DNA of 64,000 bases from an uncultured Burkholderiales bacterium (GCA_945952065.1 CAMFGY010000013.1:1-64000), one strand, 5' to 3'. Positions 46,034-55,227 are shown, counted from the first letter of the stretch. Notes: generated by a model not told the origin, from the letters alone. Numbers and translations are program-made.

Positions 46034-46831
46034 ATGAGCGCCCTGCTGCACGAACTCCGCCTTTTCTTCATTGCGCTGCAATTCTTCAGCCGCTGCCCGA
46101 TCCCGGCCTGGGTGGGCTTTGAGCCCAGGTGGTTGCAGCAATGCGCGCGCCACTTTCCGGCCGTGGGCCTGTGTGTGGGGGCTTTTGCTGGCCTGGTGTT
46201 GTGGGCGGCTTTGTGGGTTTGGCCGCCCGCCGTGGCCGTGGGCCTGAGCATGGCGGCCAGCATCTGGATGACCGGCGGCTTCCACGAAGACGGCTGGGCC
46301 GACAGCTGCGACGGCCTGGGCGGCAGCGTCAGCCGCGCGCGTGCGCTCGAGATCATGAAGGACTCGCGCATCGGCAGCTATGGCGCTTTGGGCCTGATCC
46401 TGATGCTGGGCCTGAAGGCCAGCACCCTGCTCAGCTTGGTGGAAAGTGACCCCATGCTGGCCGTGCTGCTGACGGTATTCGCCCACGCAGGTTCGCGTGC
46501 TGCGCCCGTGTGGCTGATGCACAGCCTGTCCTATGCCGGCGATGCCGATCACGCCAAGGCCAAACCACTGGCCACGCAGGCCAATGGCCTGACCCTGGCC
46601 GTGGCCTTCGGCTGGGTGATTGCAGCAGGTACTGTGCTGCTGAGCCTGCAAAGCCAGCTGCTGCCCAGCCTTGTCCTGGCCTTGTTGGTCGCCGCCGGAC
46701 TCACCTTGTCTATGCAGGGCTGGCTGGAACGCCGCCTGGGCGGCTATACCGGCGACAACCTGGGCGCCACCCAGCAGCTGGTGGAGCTGGGTCTGTTGTT
46801 GAGCTTTTTGGCGCTTGTGAATGTCGGCTGA
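46034..46831 (+). CDS. cobS: Adenosylcobinamide-GDP ribazoletransferase
   Basis: Cobalamin-5'-phosphate synthase of 265 aa, an integral membrane enzyme joining alpha-ribazole to GDP-cobinamide. It has FFIALQFFSRCPIP near the start, TGGFHEDGWADSCDGLGG and the Asp-rich ARALEIMKDSRIGSYG with several hydrophobic helices. ATG at 46034 is chosen; an upstream frame is Arg/Pro-rich and lacks family similarity. It overlaps the phosphatase gene by 11 bp. Confidence 0.95.
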   Translation: MSALLHELRLFFIALQFFSRCPIPAWVGFEPRWLQQCARHFPAVGLCVGAFAGLVLWAALWVWPPAVAVGLSMAASIWMTGGFHEDGWADSCDGLGGSVSRARALEIMKDSRIGSYGALGLILMLGLKASTLLSLVESDPMLAVLLTVFAHAGSRAAPVWLMHSLSYAGDADHAKAKPLATQANGLTLAVAFGWVIAAGTVLLSLQSQLLPSLVLALLVAAGLTLSMQGWLERRLGGYTGDNLGATQQLVELGLLLSFLALVNVG

Positions 46832-47363
46832 GGGCGCACTGTGGGTGTGGCGACACCCCCGACCCGAGGCGGCCCAGGGGCGCTGCATCGGTGCCGGCAG
46901 TGATCTGCCCGTGCATTGGCGCCGCGCCAAGCGCCTGGCTCGCAAGATTCAAAAAATTGCCAAACGGCAAGGCATGCCCCGACGGGTGTACAGCTCGCCG
47001 CTGCGACGCTGTGCCGACGTTGCGGCCTGGCTGAGGTCCTGGGGTTGGCAGCATTGTGTCGATGCTGCTTTGTTGGAGCTGAACTTTGGCCGCTGGGAGG
47101 GCCAGGCTTGGGCCCACATCCGCCAAGCGGAGGTCGATGCCTGGATTGCCGACTTCGTCCACCACGCCCCTGGCGACGGCGAGTCTTTGGCGCAACTGCT
47201 GGAACGCGCCGGCCAATGGCAGCCCAGCGCTGGCCCCGGCGTGGTGATCAGCCATGGCGGCTGGATGCTGGCTCGCCGCTGGCTGGCAGAGCATGGCGAG
47301 AAAGCACCAAGCGCCGAGCATTGGCCCAAGCCCCCCGCCTATGCGGAGCTCTGGCGGCTTTGA
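46821..47363 (+). CDS. cobC: Histidine phosphatase, CobC-type alpha-ribazole phosphatase
   Basis: Protein of 180 aa in the phosphoglycerate mutase-like family. The catalytic His is in LWVWRHPRPEAAQG (RHP in place of the common RHG). GSDLPV, YSSPLRRCADVA, LLELNFGRWEG and the second His VVISHGGWMLA complete the active site. The overlap with cobS supports removal of the 5' phosphate in nucleotide-loop assembly. Shorter than general phosphatases but in the CobC range. Confidence 0.87.
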   Translation: MSAEGALWVWRHPRPEAAQGRCIGAGSDLPVHWRRAKRLARKIQKIAKRQGMPRRVYSSPLRRCADVAAWLRSWGWQHCVDAALLELNFGRWEGQAWAHIRQAEVDAWIADFVHHAPGDGESLAQLLERAGQWQPSAGPGVVISHGGWMLARRWLAEHGEKAPSAEHWPKPPAYAELWRL

Positions 47364-47402
47364 GCCCAGCCCCCTGGCAATCTCCTGCGCTAGTATGGCG
47401 AC

Positions 47403-47972
47403 ATGACGCAAGGATCCTGTTTCCCCAGAGCCGGCGCCGCCTTGGCCCGACTCGCCCCCTGGCTCTTGACGCTGGGCGTCATCAGTGGATGCGCCAGCAT
47501 GAGTGAGTCGCATTGCCGCCAAGCCGATTGGTACGCCCGCGGCTTGAGCGATGGCCGCACGGGCTACAGCTCATCGCGAATTGACGACCATGTCGATGCC
47601 TGCAGCAAAGCTGGCGTCACGCCCGACCGAAGCCGCTGGACCCAAGGCTGGGAAAACGGCATTCGCAGCTACTGTACCGCCAGCAACGGTTGGCAAGAGG
47701 GTTCACGCAATGGCGTGTATTGGGGGGGCTGCCGGGGCCAAGACGGAGAAGATGCTTTTCTGAACCACTATCGCCTGGGCCAACAACTCTATGGCTTGCT
47801 GCAGCAAGTGCAACGCAATGACAGCGAGTCCCGACGCCTGGAGCAATTGCTGCGCGATGCGAAGACCGACGATGAACGCAGCAAGGCGCGCGAGCAGCTG
47901 CGTCGCGTCGACACAGAGCAACTGCGCTTGCGCGCCTTGATCACCGGCATGCACTTGCTGGCTCCCCGATAA
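47403..47972 (+). CDS. DUF2799 lipoprotein
   Basis: Protein of 189 aa with a lipobox (GVISGCAS) after a hydrophobic signal segment, so a likely outer-membrane lipoprotein. The mature part has DUF2799 features: DWYARGLSDGRTGYSSS, WTQGWENGIRSYC and NGVYWGGCRGQ, with paired cysteines. The C-terminal third is a charged helix. Function unknown. It lies 39 bp after the CobC-type gene but shows no link to cobalamin. Confidence 0.85.
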   Translation: MTQGSCFPRAGAALARLAPWLLTLGVISGCASMSESHCRQADWYARGLSDGRTGYSSSRIDDHVDACSKAGVTPDRSRWTQGWENGIRSYCTASNGWQEGSRNGVYWGGCRGQDGEDAFLNHYRLGQQLYGLLQQVQRNDSESRRLEQLLRDAKTDDERSKAREQLRRVDTEQLRLRALITGMHLLAPR

Positions 47973-48000
47973 GCGTCGGCGCCCCAGCGCTCGGGTCTTT

Positions 48001-48297
48001 TTAAATCACCGCTTGCCGCTCAGCATTGGCCTTGGACCAATGCAAGATCTCATAGCTTTGGCGCAAACCGGCGGTGTAGAAGGGGTCCGTCTTCAACACC
48101 GCCTCGAGCTGCGCTTTCGAGTCGGCATGGGCCACCCACAAGCCCCCCTTGGGTGCTTGACCGGGCTCATGGCGCAGCGAACCGCCCACCGGAATCATCT
48201 CGCGATGGGTCTCCAGCCAATCGATATGGGCTTGTAGATTGGCAGCGCGAAGCTCGGCGTGATCGGGCTTGTCGGTGAAGATGACGGCAAAAAGCAT
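48001..48297 (-). CDS. YciI-family protein
   Basis: Dimeric alpha/beta-barrel protein of 98 aa. It shows the YciI pattern LFAVIFTDKPDHAELRAAN, the conserved His in LQAHIDWLE, PVGGSLRHEPGQAPKGGLWV and DPFYTAGL, with the His-Asp pair proposed to be catalytic in the family. It lies 27 bp after the Lrp-family regulator on the same strand, so it is probably co-transcribed. Substrate unknown. Confidence 0.88.
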   Translation of the reverse strand: MLFAVIFTDKPDHAELRAANLQAHIDWLETHREMIPVGGSLRHEPGQAPKGGLWVAHADSKAQLEAVLKTDPFYTAGLRQSYEILHWSKANAERQAVI

Positions 48298-48324
48298 GCA
48301 GGCCTCGGTAAGAAAAGGGTGGCG

Positions 48325-48810
48325 CTATTCTGGCCGGTCCAGCTTCTTGCTCAGCAAAATGGTGGACACCGTGTCCACCACACCCTTGATGGCGCGGATG
48401 CGATCCAGCAAGGCATCGAGCTCTTCGGTGGAGTCGGTGGTCAACATAGCGCACAAATCAAAGCGCCCACTGACGGCGTAAAGCTGGTGAATTTCATGCC
48501 GGCGTGTCAGCTCGCGCGCCACCTCGGGCTCCAGCTTGGAGTCCACCGAAATCAAGACCATCACCCGGATGCCGGGTGCTGCACGACGCGCAGCCATGCT
48601 GATGGTGTAGCCGGTGATGTGACCACCATCCTCCAGCGCCTTCAGGCGTAGCTGCACCGTGCTGCGTGCCACCCCCAAGGCCTTGGCCAGCTTGACCACC
48701 GGCAGCCGCGCATTGACGCGCAACAACTCCAAGAGCTGTCGGTCCAAATCGTCCAGCGCACTCAAGCTGAGCCCGTCTTTTGAAGCTACCACTCGAAAAC
48801 CACCCGTCAC
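48325..48810 (-). CDS. Lrp/AsnC-family transcriptional regulator
   Basis: Regulator of 161 aa. N-terminal helix-turn-helix (LDRQLLELLRVNARLPVVKL, VARSTVQLRLKALEDGGHIT) and a C-terminal RAM ligand-binding domain (VMVLISVDSKLEPEVARELT, SGRFDLCAMLTTDS). It is divergent from the lysine pathway genes and probably senses lysine or an intermediate to control them; this is inferred from position. The start is GTG 48808-48810; a second GTG six codons later is also possible. Confidence 0.88.
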   Translation of the reverse strand: MTGGFRVVASKDGLSLSALDDLDRQLLELLRVNARLPVVKLAKALGVARSTVQLRLKALEDGGHITGYTISMAARRAAPGIRVMVLISVDSKLEPEVARELTRRHEIHQLYAVSGRFDLCAMLTTDSTEELDALLDRIRAIKGVVDTVSTILLSKKLDRPE

Positions 48811-48823
48811 TTTGCTTGAATTG

Positions 48824-48838
48824 CAGTCATTATGACTG
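48824..48838. promoter_or_regulatory. Candidate Lrp-type operator
   Basis: CAGTCATTATGACTG is a 15-bp palindrome (7-bp arms, one central base), the size of Lrp/AsnC sites, lying 14 bp from the regulator start and 115 bp from kamA in the divergent region. A second, looser CCGAA...TTCGG pair lies nearer kamA. Confidence 0.5.
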
Positions 48839-48952
48839 ACACAAAAGCCTGGTTGAACTCAATTTGCACATAGGGTTCGGCCGAACTGATTTCTAAAATT
48901 TCGGCAATACCCATGGTCAGCGCAAGGCCATGGCGACACCAGGAGACACACC

Positions 48953-50167
48953 ATGCTGCAAAAAGTGATCGAAGTTCAGTCCGCCCAGACCCAGCAAGCG
49001 GCCCCGGCGGCCAGCCAGAAACTGCTGACACGTGCCGAGCTGGACGCCTATGACCCCCGCGCCGAGTCTTGGCAAAAGCAATTCGCACGCCGCTACACCC
49101 ATCACTCCGAGCTCAATGGCGTGTTGAACCATGTGGAGAACGTCGACGAGACGGTCTACAGCAAGTTCGCCGTGGCCCTGACGCCCTATATGGCGCAGCT
49201 GATGGACAAGGACGACCCGAACTGCCCGATCCGCCTGCAATACCTGCCCAGCCACCACGAGCAGACCAAGCCCGGCTTCGCCACCATGCTGGACCAGCTC
49301 GGCGAAGAAGGCGACACCATTCCCGGCACCAGCATCGTGCACCGCTACCCGCGCCGCGTGCTGTTCCTGGTGTCCAACACCTGCGCCACCTTGTGCCGCT
49401 TCTGCACCCGCAAGCGCATGGTCTCGCAGCCCAGCGGCTCTGTGCACAAGGACGAGATCGAAGCCTCCATCGACTACATCGCCAACAACACCCAGATTCA
49501 AGACGTCTTGCTCTCGGGCGGCGACCCGCTGACCTTCACCGACGAACGCCTGGACTACATCCTGGGCGAGCTGCGCCGTCGCGCCCCGCATGTGCGCTTC
49601 TTGCGCATGGGCTCGCGCATGGTGGTGCAGCTGCCCACACGCATCACGCCGGAGCTCTGCGCCGTGCTGGAAAAGCACCGCGTGCAGATGGTCAACATCC
49701 ACATCAACCACCCCAAGGAAATCACCTCCTTGCTGCGCGAGCGCGTCAAGCTGATCCAAAAGGCCGGCGTGATGATGGGCTTGCAAACCGTCTGCCTGAA
49801 GGGCGTGAACGACGACGTCGAGGTGATGCGCGAGCTCTTCATGCAAACCATCGAGATGGGCGTGCGCCCCTACTACGTCTACTCCACCGATATGGTCGAA
49901 GGCGCGCACCACTTCATCGTGCCGCATCAGCGCATGATCGAGCTGTACGAAGGCCTGCGCGGTTGGATCAGCGGGCCAGCGGTGCCAACCTTTATCGTCG
50001 ACGGCTTGGGTGGCCTGGGCAAGCTGCCCATCATCCCCAGCTATGTGCGCGAAGAAGAGCTGCCCGATGGCAGCGGCACCACCGTGAAGTGCCGCAACTA
50101 CGCGGGCAAGACCGTGGAGATGCCGGGCCTGGGCCTGAACTACAGCCTGCCCACCCGCAGCAACTGA
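48953..50167 (+). CDS. kamA: L-lysine 2,3-aminomutase
   Basis: Radical SAM/PLP enzyme of 404 aa converting L-lysine to L-beta-lysine, the first step of the pathway. The [4Fe-4S] cysteines are in CATLCRFCTRKRM (CX3CX2C), followed by LLSGGDPLTF. The PLP lysine lies in the C-terminal region near PTFIVDGLGGLGKLP, which matches the aminomutase family. ATG with AGGAGA ribosome site. First gene of a seven-gene cluster. It is slightly shorter than clostridial enzymes; EF-P-type EpmB is less likely because kdd and kamDE follow. Confidence 0.94.
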   Translation: MLQKVIEVQSAQTQQAAPAASQKLLTRAELDAYDPRAESWQKQFARRYTHHSELNGVLNHVENVDETVYSKFAVALTPYMAQLMDKDDPNCPIRLQYLPSHHEQTKPGFATMLDQLGEEGDTIPGTSIVHRYPRRVLFLVSNTCATLCRFCTRKRMVSQPSGSVHKDEIEASIDYIANNTQIQDVLLSGGDPLTFTDERLDYILGELRRRAPHVRFLRMGSRMVVQLPTRITPELCAVLEKHRVQMVNIHINHPKEITSLLRERVKLIQKAGVMMGLQTVCLKGVNDDVEVMRELFMQTIEMGVRPYYVYSTDMVEGAHHFIVPHQRMIELYEGLRGWISGPAVPTFIVDGLGGLGKLPIIPSYVREEELPDGSGTTVKCRNYAGKTVEMPGLGLNYSLPTRSN

Positions 50168-50177
50168 GGGCCTTGGC

Positions 50178-51218
50178 GTGCAATTCACTCCTTCGCCCTA
50201 CGGCATTCACCGCGTCATCGAGCCCCAGGGGGTGCTGCCCCAGGGCGCCTGGAAAATCTCCAACAGCATGGAGATCGCCGACAACGAAATCTTGATCGAG
50301 GTCAGCGCGCTCAATATCGACTCGGCCAGCTTCACCCAGGTCAAAAAAGAAGCCGCGGGCGACCCAGCGCGCATTGAAGCGGCGGTGCGCAGCATCGTTG
50401 AGCAGCGCGGCAAGATGCACAACCCGGTGACGGGCTCGGGCGGCATGTTGATCGGCAGCGTGGCGCAGATCGGCGCAGCCCTGGCCGGCAAGACCGATCT
50501 CCAGGTGGGAGACAAAATCGCCACCTTGGTGTCGCTGTCTTTGACACCCTTGCGCATCGACGCGGTGAAGCAGATCCATGTGGAGAAAGACCAGATCGAG
50601 ATCAGCGGCCGTGCGGTGCTGTTCGAGACGGGGCTGTACGCCAAGCTGCCGGCCGACATTCCGGAGAACGTGGCGCTGGCGATTTTGGATGTGGCCGGGG
50701 CGCCAGCGCAAACGGCGCGCTTGGTGCAAGCCGGCGACACCGTGGTGGTGATCGGCGGCGGCGGCAAGTCGGGCACGCTGTGCGTTTATGAAGCCAAGAA
50801 GCGCGTGGGCCCAAACGGCTTGGTGATTGGCGTCTCGCCTTTCGCCAAAGACTGCGAGCGCATGCGCGAGCACGGCTGGGTGGACCATGCTTTGCAAGTG
50901 GATGCCACCGATGCGGTGGCGCTGATGCAGGCCGTGAGCGAGGTCACGGGGGGCCGCATGGCCGATGTGACGATCAACTGCGTCAACATCCAAAACACCG
51001 AGATGGGCAGCATTTTGGCCACCCGAGATGGCGGCAAGATCTACTTCTTCTCCATGGCCACCAGCTTCACTGCAGCGGCCTTGGGCGCCGAAGGCGTGGG
51101 CAAAGACGTGGAGATGATTGTGGGCAATGGCTATGCCAAGGGCCATGCAAACTTTGCGCTGGCTTTGCTGCGCGAGAGCCCGCGCCTGCGTCAGCTGTTT
51201 GAAGCGCTCTACGTTTGA
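50178..51218 (+). CDS. kdd: L-erythro-3,5-diaminohexanoate dehydrogenase
   Basis: NAD(P)-dependent enzyme of 346 aa oxidising 3,5-diaminohexanoate to 5-amino-3-oxohexanoate. Zinc-free alcohol dehydrogenase-like architecture with Rossmann motif DTVVVIGGGGKSGTLCVYEA, and an N-terminal segment (GTG start at 50178, MQFTPSPYGIHRVIEPQGVL) as in Kdd. GKMHNPVTGSGGMLIG and FFSMATSFTAAALGAEGVG are family-like. It lies 10 bp after kamA. Confidence 0.9.
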   Translation: MQFTPSPYGIHRVIEPQGVLPQGAWKISNSMEIADNEILIEVSALNIDSASFTQVKKEAAGDPARIEAAVRSIVEQRGKMHNPVTGSGGMLIGSVAQIGAALAGKTDLQVGDKIATLVSLSLTPLRIDAVKQIHVEKDQIEISGRAVLFETGLYAKLPADIPENVALAILDVAGAPAQTARLVQAGDTVVVIGGGGKSGTLCVYEAKKRVGPNGLVIGVSPFAKDCERMREHGWVDHALQVDATDAVALMQAVSEVTGGRMADVTINCVNIQNTEMGSILATRDGGKIYFFSMATSFTAAALGAEGVGKDVEMIVGNGYAKGHANFALALLRESPRLRQLFEALYV

Positions 51219-51221
51219 AGG

Positions 51222-52370
51222 ATGAGCCCAGCAATGGACATGAAGGCTTCGACGCAGTCCAGTCTTTGGCAGCGCATCCGCCAAGCCCAGGTTGAAACGC
51301 TGGCGGTGATGGGCATGGCCAAGAACACCGGCAAGACGGTGGCCTTGAACCATGTCTTGGCCCAAGCCCAAGCGGCGCAGGTGCCGGTGGGCGTCACGTC
51401 AATTGGCCGCGACGGCGAAGACCGCGATCAGGTCTTTCTCTTCCCCAAGCCGCCAGTGCTGATTTGGCCGGGCAGCCTGGTCGCGACGGCGCGCGACACC
51501 TTGCCCCGTGCCAAGCTGAAGTTCAAGCTGCTGGGCGGCACCGGCATTGATTCGCCGATGGGCGAGATCGTCATCGTCAAGGCGCTTGAGTACGGCGAGA
51601 TGGAGATCGCAGGCGCTTCGCGCAGCAGCGATCAGCAACGCATCATTCACCGCCTCAAGCAAGCCGGCTGCGAGTTGGTGGTGCTGGACGGCGCCCTGGG
51701 CCGCAGCCATCACGCCTCACCGGCAATTGCGGACGGCGTGATCCTGGCCACCGGCGCGGCGCTGGGCGGCGGCATTGGCGATGTGCTCCGCAAGACCGGC
51801 GACCGGCTGGCCATCCTGGGCCTGCCGCCTGTGCCGGCCGAAACCGGCGCGCGGGTGCAAGACGTGTTTGCCAGAGGCGGCGTGGGTCTGTGGGACGGCC
51901 AAGGGCGTCTGCTCTATCGCGCCGAGATTGCCAGCCTGAATGCGGCCTCGGTGCTGCTGGCCTATGCCGAGCGCGATGTCGGCACCTTGGCCGTCAGCGG
52001 CGCTGTCGGGCGCCTGCTTTGGAAGGCCATCAGTCAATTGGCGGCCTTGCGCAGCGCGGCCAGCCAAGGCCTGCAAATCGTGGTGGCCGATGGCACCAAG
52101 CTCTTTGTCGATGCCCTCGAGGTGCAGGCCTTGACGCGCGCCGGCGGGCGGCTCTATGGCTACCGCAGCATCCGCATCCTGGGTCTGACGCTCAACCCCT
52201 TCTCGCCCATGGGCGGCAGCTTTGAGGGCCGCGAGTTTCTGCACCATGCGCGCGAGGCCTTCAGCGGCTACGACGTCAGCGATGTGGTGCTGGAGTCCGG
52301 CGCCGCGCAAGAACTCGAACAACAACAACTCAATACCGGAGACCTTCACCATGTCGCAACTGCAACTTGA
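51222..52370 (+). CDS. kamB: KamB-like P-loop protein of the lysine 5,6-aminomutase cluster
   Basis: Protein of 382 aa with a P-loop (TLAVMGMAKNTGKTVALNHV) and otherwise no enzyme motif I can name. Its place between kdd and kamD matches the unknown gene found in lysine fermentation clusters and thought to help reactivate the B12-dependent aminomutase. The usual MutS-like partner (KamC) is not in the cluster. Start: ATG 51222 directly abuts a GAAGGA sequence; ATG 51234 (MDMKAST) is better spaced from it and may be the true start. Its end overlaps kamD by 20 bp. Confidence 0.65.
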   Translation: MSPAMDMKASTQSSLWQRIRQAQVETLAVMGMAKNTGKTVALNHVLAQAQAAQVPVGVTSIGRDGEDRDQVFLFPKPPVLIWPGSLVATARDTLPRAKLKFKLLGGTGIDSPMGEIVIVKALEYGEMEIAGASRSSDQQRIIHRLKQAGCELVVLDGALGRSHHASPAIADGVILATGAALGGGIGDVLRKTGDRLAILGLPPVPAETGARVQDVFARGGVGLWDGQGRLLYRAEIASLNAASVLLAYAERDVGTLAVSGAVGRLLWKAISQLAALRSAASQGLQIVVADGTKLFVDALEVQALTRAGGRLYGYRSIRILGLTLNPFSPMGGSFEGREFLHHAREAFSGYDVSDVVLESGAAQELEQQQLNTGDLHHVATAT

Positions 52371-53931
52371 CGCGAGCCAGATTGCCCGCGCCCGCGACTC
52401 GGCGCGCCGCATCGCCCGCAGCGTGTTCGACGAAATGAGCCAGTTCACCACCACCACCGTGGAGCGCGCCACCCTGCGCTTGCTGGGCGTGGACGGTGTC
52501 GACGAGAACTATGTGCCCCTGCCCAACCGGGTGGTCAGCCATTTGCAAGAGCAGCAACTGCTGCCGCATGGCGCGGCCTGGATCATGGCCGGCGCGATGC
52601 AAGAACATGGCCTGACGGCGCAGCAGGTGGCCGAAGCCGTGGCCCAGGGCAAGCTGGTGCTGAGCTTGCCAAAGGACAGCGAGGCGGCCCGCAAGGCCGC
52701 GCAGGCGCAGGCCAAAACCATGTGCGAGCACATCGCCGCGCACCGTCACTACCGCGCCCAAGAAATCAAAAACGTCGGCGAAGCCAAAACGCCCTGGCTC
52801 TACCTGATTGTGGCCACCGGCAATATCTATGAGGACGTGACCCAGGCCTGCGCCGCCGCCGAGCAAGGCGCCGACATCATTGCCGTGATCCGCTCCACCG
52901 GCCAAAGCCTCTTGGACTATGTGCCCTATGGCGCCACCACCGAGGGCTTTGGCGGCACCTATGCCACGCAGGAGAACTTCCGCCTGATGCGCAAGGCGCT
53001 GGACGAAGTGGGCAAGAAGCTCAACCGCTACATCCGCCTGACCAATTACTGCTCCGGCCTGTGCATGCCCGAGATCGCGGCCATGGGCGCGATGGAGCGG
53101 CTGGACATGATGCTCAACGACTCGATGTACGGCATCATCTTCCGCGACATCAATATGAAGCGGACCTTCATCGACCAGTTCTTCTCGCGCATGGTCAATG
53201 CCTACGCCGGCATCATCATCAACACCGGCGAGGACAACTACCTGACCACGGCCGATGCCTATGACGCCGCCCACACCGTGCTGGCCTCGCAGCTGATCAA
53301 CGAGCAGTTCGCCTACCTCTCGGGCCTGAAGCCCGATCAAATGGGCCTGGGCCACGCGTTTGAAATCAACCCCGATTTGGAGAACGGATTCCTCTGGGAG
53401 ATTGCCCACGCGCAGCTGGTGCGACAGGTCTTCCCCGAGGCCTCGCTGAAGTACATGCCGCCCACCAAACACATGACCGGCAATATCTTCAAAGGCCATA
53501 TCCAAGACGCCTTGTTCAATATGGTCAGCAGCATGACCGACCAGAACATCCACCTCTTGGGCATGATGACCGAGGCCATCCACACCCCCTTCATCCAGGA
53601 CCGTTTCCTGGCGATTCAAAACGCCAAGTATGTGTTTGGCACCATGAAGGACCTGGGCTCGGAGATCGAGTTCAAGCGCGGCGGCAAGATCGAATCGCGC
53701 GCCCAAGAGGTGCTGGCCGAGACCGAAACCATCCTGGCCGAGATCGAAAAAATCGGCCTGCCCGCCGCCATCAGCAAAGGCACTTTCGCCGAGATTTCGC
53801 GCACCCCCACCGGCGGCAAAGGCCTGGATGGCGTGATCGCCAAAGCCCCCGATTACTTCAACCCCTTCCCCCCATTGATGATGCCGGAGCTGCAACAACT
53901 GCAGGCCCAAGGCGCCCAGGGAGGCCTGTGA
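52351..53931 (+). CDS. kamD: Lysine 5,6-aminomutase alpha subunit
   Basis: Large catalytic subunit, 526 aa, of the adenosylcobalamin- and PLP-dependent D-lysine/beta-lysine 5,6-aminomutase. TIM-barrel features include WLYLIVATGNIYEDVTQACA, GADIIAVIRSTGQSLLDYVP, LTNYCSGLCMPEIA and YMPPTKHMTGNIFKGH. ATG at 52351 gives MSQLQLDASQIARARDSARR, the family N-terminus. It is the step in this window that consumes adenosylcobalamin, made by the neighbouring cob genes. One base separates its stop from the kamE start. Confidence 0.96.
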   Translation: MSQLQLDASQIARARDSARRIARSVFDEMSQFTTTTVERATLRLLGVDGVDENYVPLPNRVVSHLQEQQLLPHGAAWIMAGAMQEHGLTAQQVAEAVAQGKLVLSLPKDSEAARKAAQAQAKTMCEHIAAHRHYRAQEIKNVGEAKTPWLYLIVATGNIYEDVTQACAAAEQGADIIAVIRSTGQSLLDYVPYGATTEGFGGTYATQENFRLMRKALDEVGKKLNRYIRLTNYCSGLCMPEIAAMGAMERLDMMLNDSMYGIIFRDINMKRTFIDQFFSRMVNAYAGIIINTGEDNYLTTADAYDAAHTVLASQLINEQFAYLSGLKPDQMGLGHAFEINPDLENGFLWEIAHAQLVRQVFPEASLKYMPPTKHMTGNIFKGHIQDALFNMVSSMTDQNIHLLGMMTEAIHTPFIQDRFLAIQNAKYVFGTMKDLGSEIEFKRGGKIESRAQEVLAETETILAEIEKIGLPAAISKGTFAEISRTPTGGKGLDGVIAKAPDYFNPFPPLMMPELQQLQAQGAQGGL

Positions 53932-53932
53932 G

Positions 53933-54721
53933 ATGAGCGAACAACAACACCTCAACACCGCTGCCGAAAGCCACGACGCCATCCCCTCGCAATGGGTCAA
54001 GCCTTATGGCGACACCCTCGATGATGGCCGCGTGCAACTCTCTTTCACTCTGCCCGTGCCCTTGGATGAAACCGCCAAAGAAGGCGCCAAGATGCTGGCC
54101 CTGCAGATGGGCTTGGAAGAGCCTTCGGTGGTGCATGCCGAGGCCATGGGCTCGGGCTTTTCTTTCTTCGTGGTGTACGGCCAGTGCAAACACCGCGTCG
54201 ACCTGAGCAAGCTCAAGGTCGCCAAGCCCGAATTCGAAGTGCTGGACAAAGACGGCGTCAATGCCCTGATCGCCGAGAAGATGGGCCGCCGCATGGTGGT
54301 GGTGGGCGCCTGCATCGAGACCGATGCCCACACCGTCGGCATCGACGCCATCATGAATATGAAGGGCTACAACGGCCACAAGGGGCTGGAGAGCTATCAC
54401 GAGATCCGCGCCATCAATATGGGCGCGCAAGTGGACTCGGAAGACCTGGTCAGCCGCGTGATTGAAGAAAAAGCCGATGTGATCTTGGTCTCGCAAGTGG
54501 TGACGCAAAAAAACATCCACCTCGACAACCTGACCAAGCTGAGCGATCTGCTGGAGGCCGAGGGCCTGCGCGACCAGGTGATCCTGATCGTGGGCGGCCC
54601 GCGCATCAGCCATGAGTTGGCCAAGGAGCTGGGCTATGACGCCGGCTTTGGCACCAAGACCTATGCCGAGGATGTGGCATCGTTTGCCATTCATGAATGG
54701 ATCAAAAGGAAAGCCGCATGA
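53933..54721 (+). CDS. kamE: Lysine 5,6-aminomutase beta subunit
   Basis: B12-binding subunit of 262 aa. Residues about 110-260 form the Rossmann cobalamin domain with the DxHxxG motif in [15 protein letters not shown], where His ligates cobalt, then [15 protein letters not shown] and [17 protein letters not shown]. The N-terminal dimerisation region ([20 protein letters not shown]) is also typical. The PLP lysine is expected in this subunit; NIHLDN and preceding K are candidates but not fixed by eye. Confidence 0.96.
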   Translation: MSEQQHLNTAAESHDAIPSQWVKPYGDTLDDGRVQLSFTLPVPLDETAKEGAKMLALQMGLEEPSVVHAEAMGSGFSFFVVYGQCKHRVDLSKLKVAKPEFEVLDKDGVNALIAEKMGRRMVVVGACIETDAHTVGIDAIMNMKGYNGHKGLESYHEIRAINMGAQVDSEDLVSRVIEEKADVILVSQVVTQKNIHLDNLTKLSDLLEAEGLRDQVILIVGGPRISHELAKELGYDAGFGTKTYAEDVASFAIHEWIKRKAA

Positions 54722-54736
54722 CTTTTCAAGCCCCCA

Positions 54737-54799
54737 CGCTCACTTCGTTCACTGCCCCCCGAGGGGGCGCGGGCCTCCCTTGGGGCGGCCCGGCGGGAG
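54737..54799. repeat. GC-rich dispersed intergenic repeat between kamE and kal
   Basis: The 63 bp contain CACTTCGTTCACTGCC, CCCCCGAGGGGG and CCTCCCTTGGGGCGG, a motif string that recurs in Burkholderiales intergenic DNA as I recall. CGCCCC/GGGGCG and CCCCC/GGGGG pairings allow strong hairpins. It sits within the lysine operon. Confidence 0.5.
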
Positions 54800-54806
54800 T
54801 CCCAAC

Positions 54807-55223
54807 ATGACAACAAGCAACATCACCAGCCTGATCCGCCTGCGCATGAGCGCGCACGACGCCCATTACGCCGGCAATCTGGTCGACGGCTCGCGCATGC
54901 TCAATTTGTTTGGCGATGTGGCCACCGAGTTGCTGATCCGCAGCGATGGCGATGAAGGCCTGTTCGTGGCCTACGACAAGGTGGAGTTCCTGGCCCCAGT
55001 CTTCGCGGGCGACTACATCGAGGCCACTGGCAGCATCGTCAGCCTGGGCAAGTCTTCGCGCAAGATGGTGTTTGAAGCGCGCAAGGTGATCAGCGCCGCC
55101 AACATCCCCGGCCAAGTCTCGGCCGCCGATGTCTTGGCCGAGCCGATTGTGGTGTGCCGCGCTTCCGGTACTTGCGTGGTGCCACTGCCGCTGCAACGCG
55201 GCCCCGCCAGCACCAAGGCCTGA
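54807..55223 (+). CDS. kal: 3-aminobutyryl-CoA ammonia-lyase
   Basis: Hotdog-fold enzyme of 138 aa converting 3-aminobutyryl-CoA to crotonyl-CoA and ammonia. It has [40 protein letters not shown], and [20 protein letters not shown], as in Kal. ATG at 54807; the upstream ribosome site GGGAG is 6-7 bp away and lies partly in the GC-rich repeat. Followed 4 bp later by kce. Confidence 0.9.
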   Translation: MTTSNITSLIRLRMSAHDAHYAGNLVDGSRMLNLFGDVATELLIRSDGDEGLFVAYDKVEFLAPVFAGDYIEATGSIVSLGKSSRKMVFEARKVISAANIPGQVSAADVLAEPIVVCRASGTCVVPLPLQRGPASTKA

Positions 55224-55227
55224 GACC

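Noticed and set aside
48917-50188. Long reverse-strand frame over kamA
   Set aside because: Antisense to a strongly conserved enzyme; His/Ala/Gln-rich product typical of the mirror frame of GC-rich genes.
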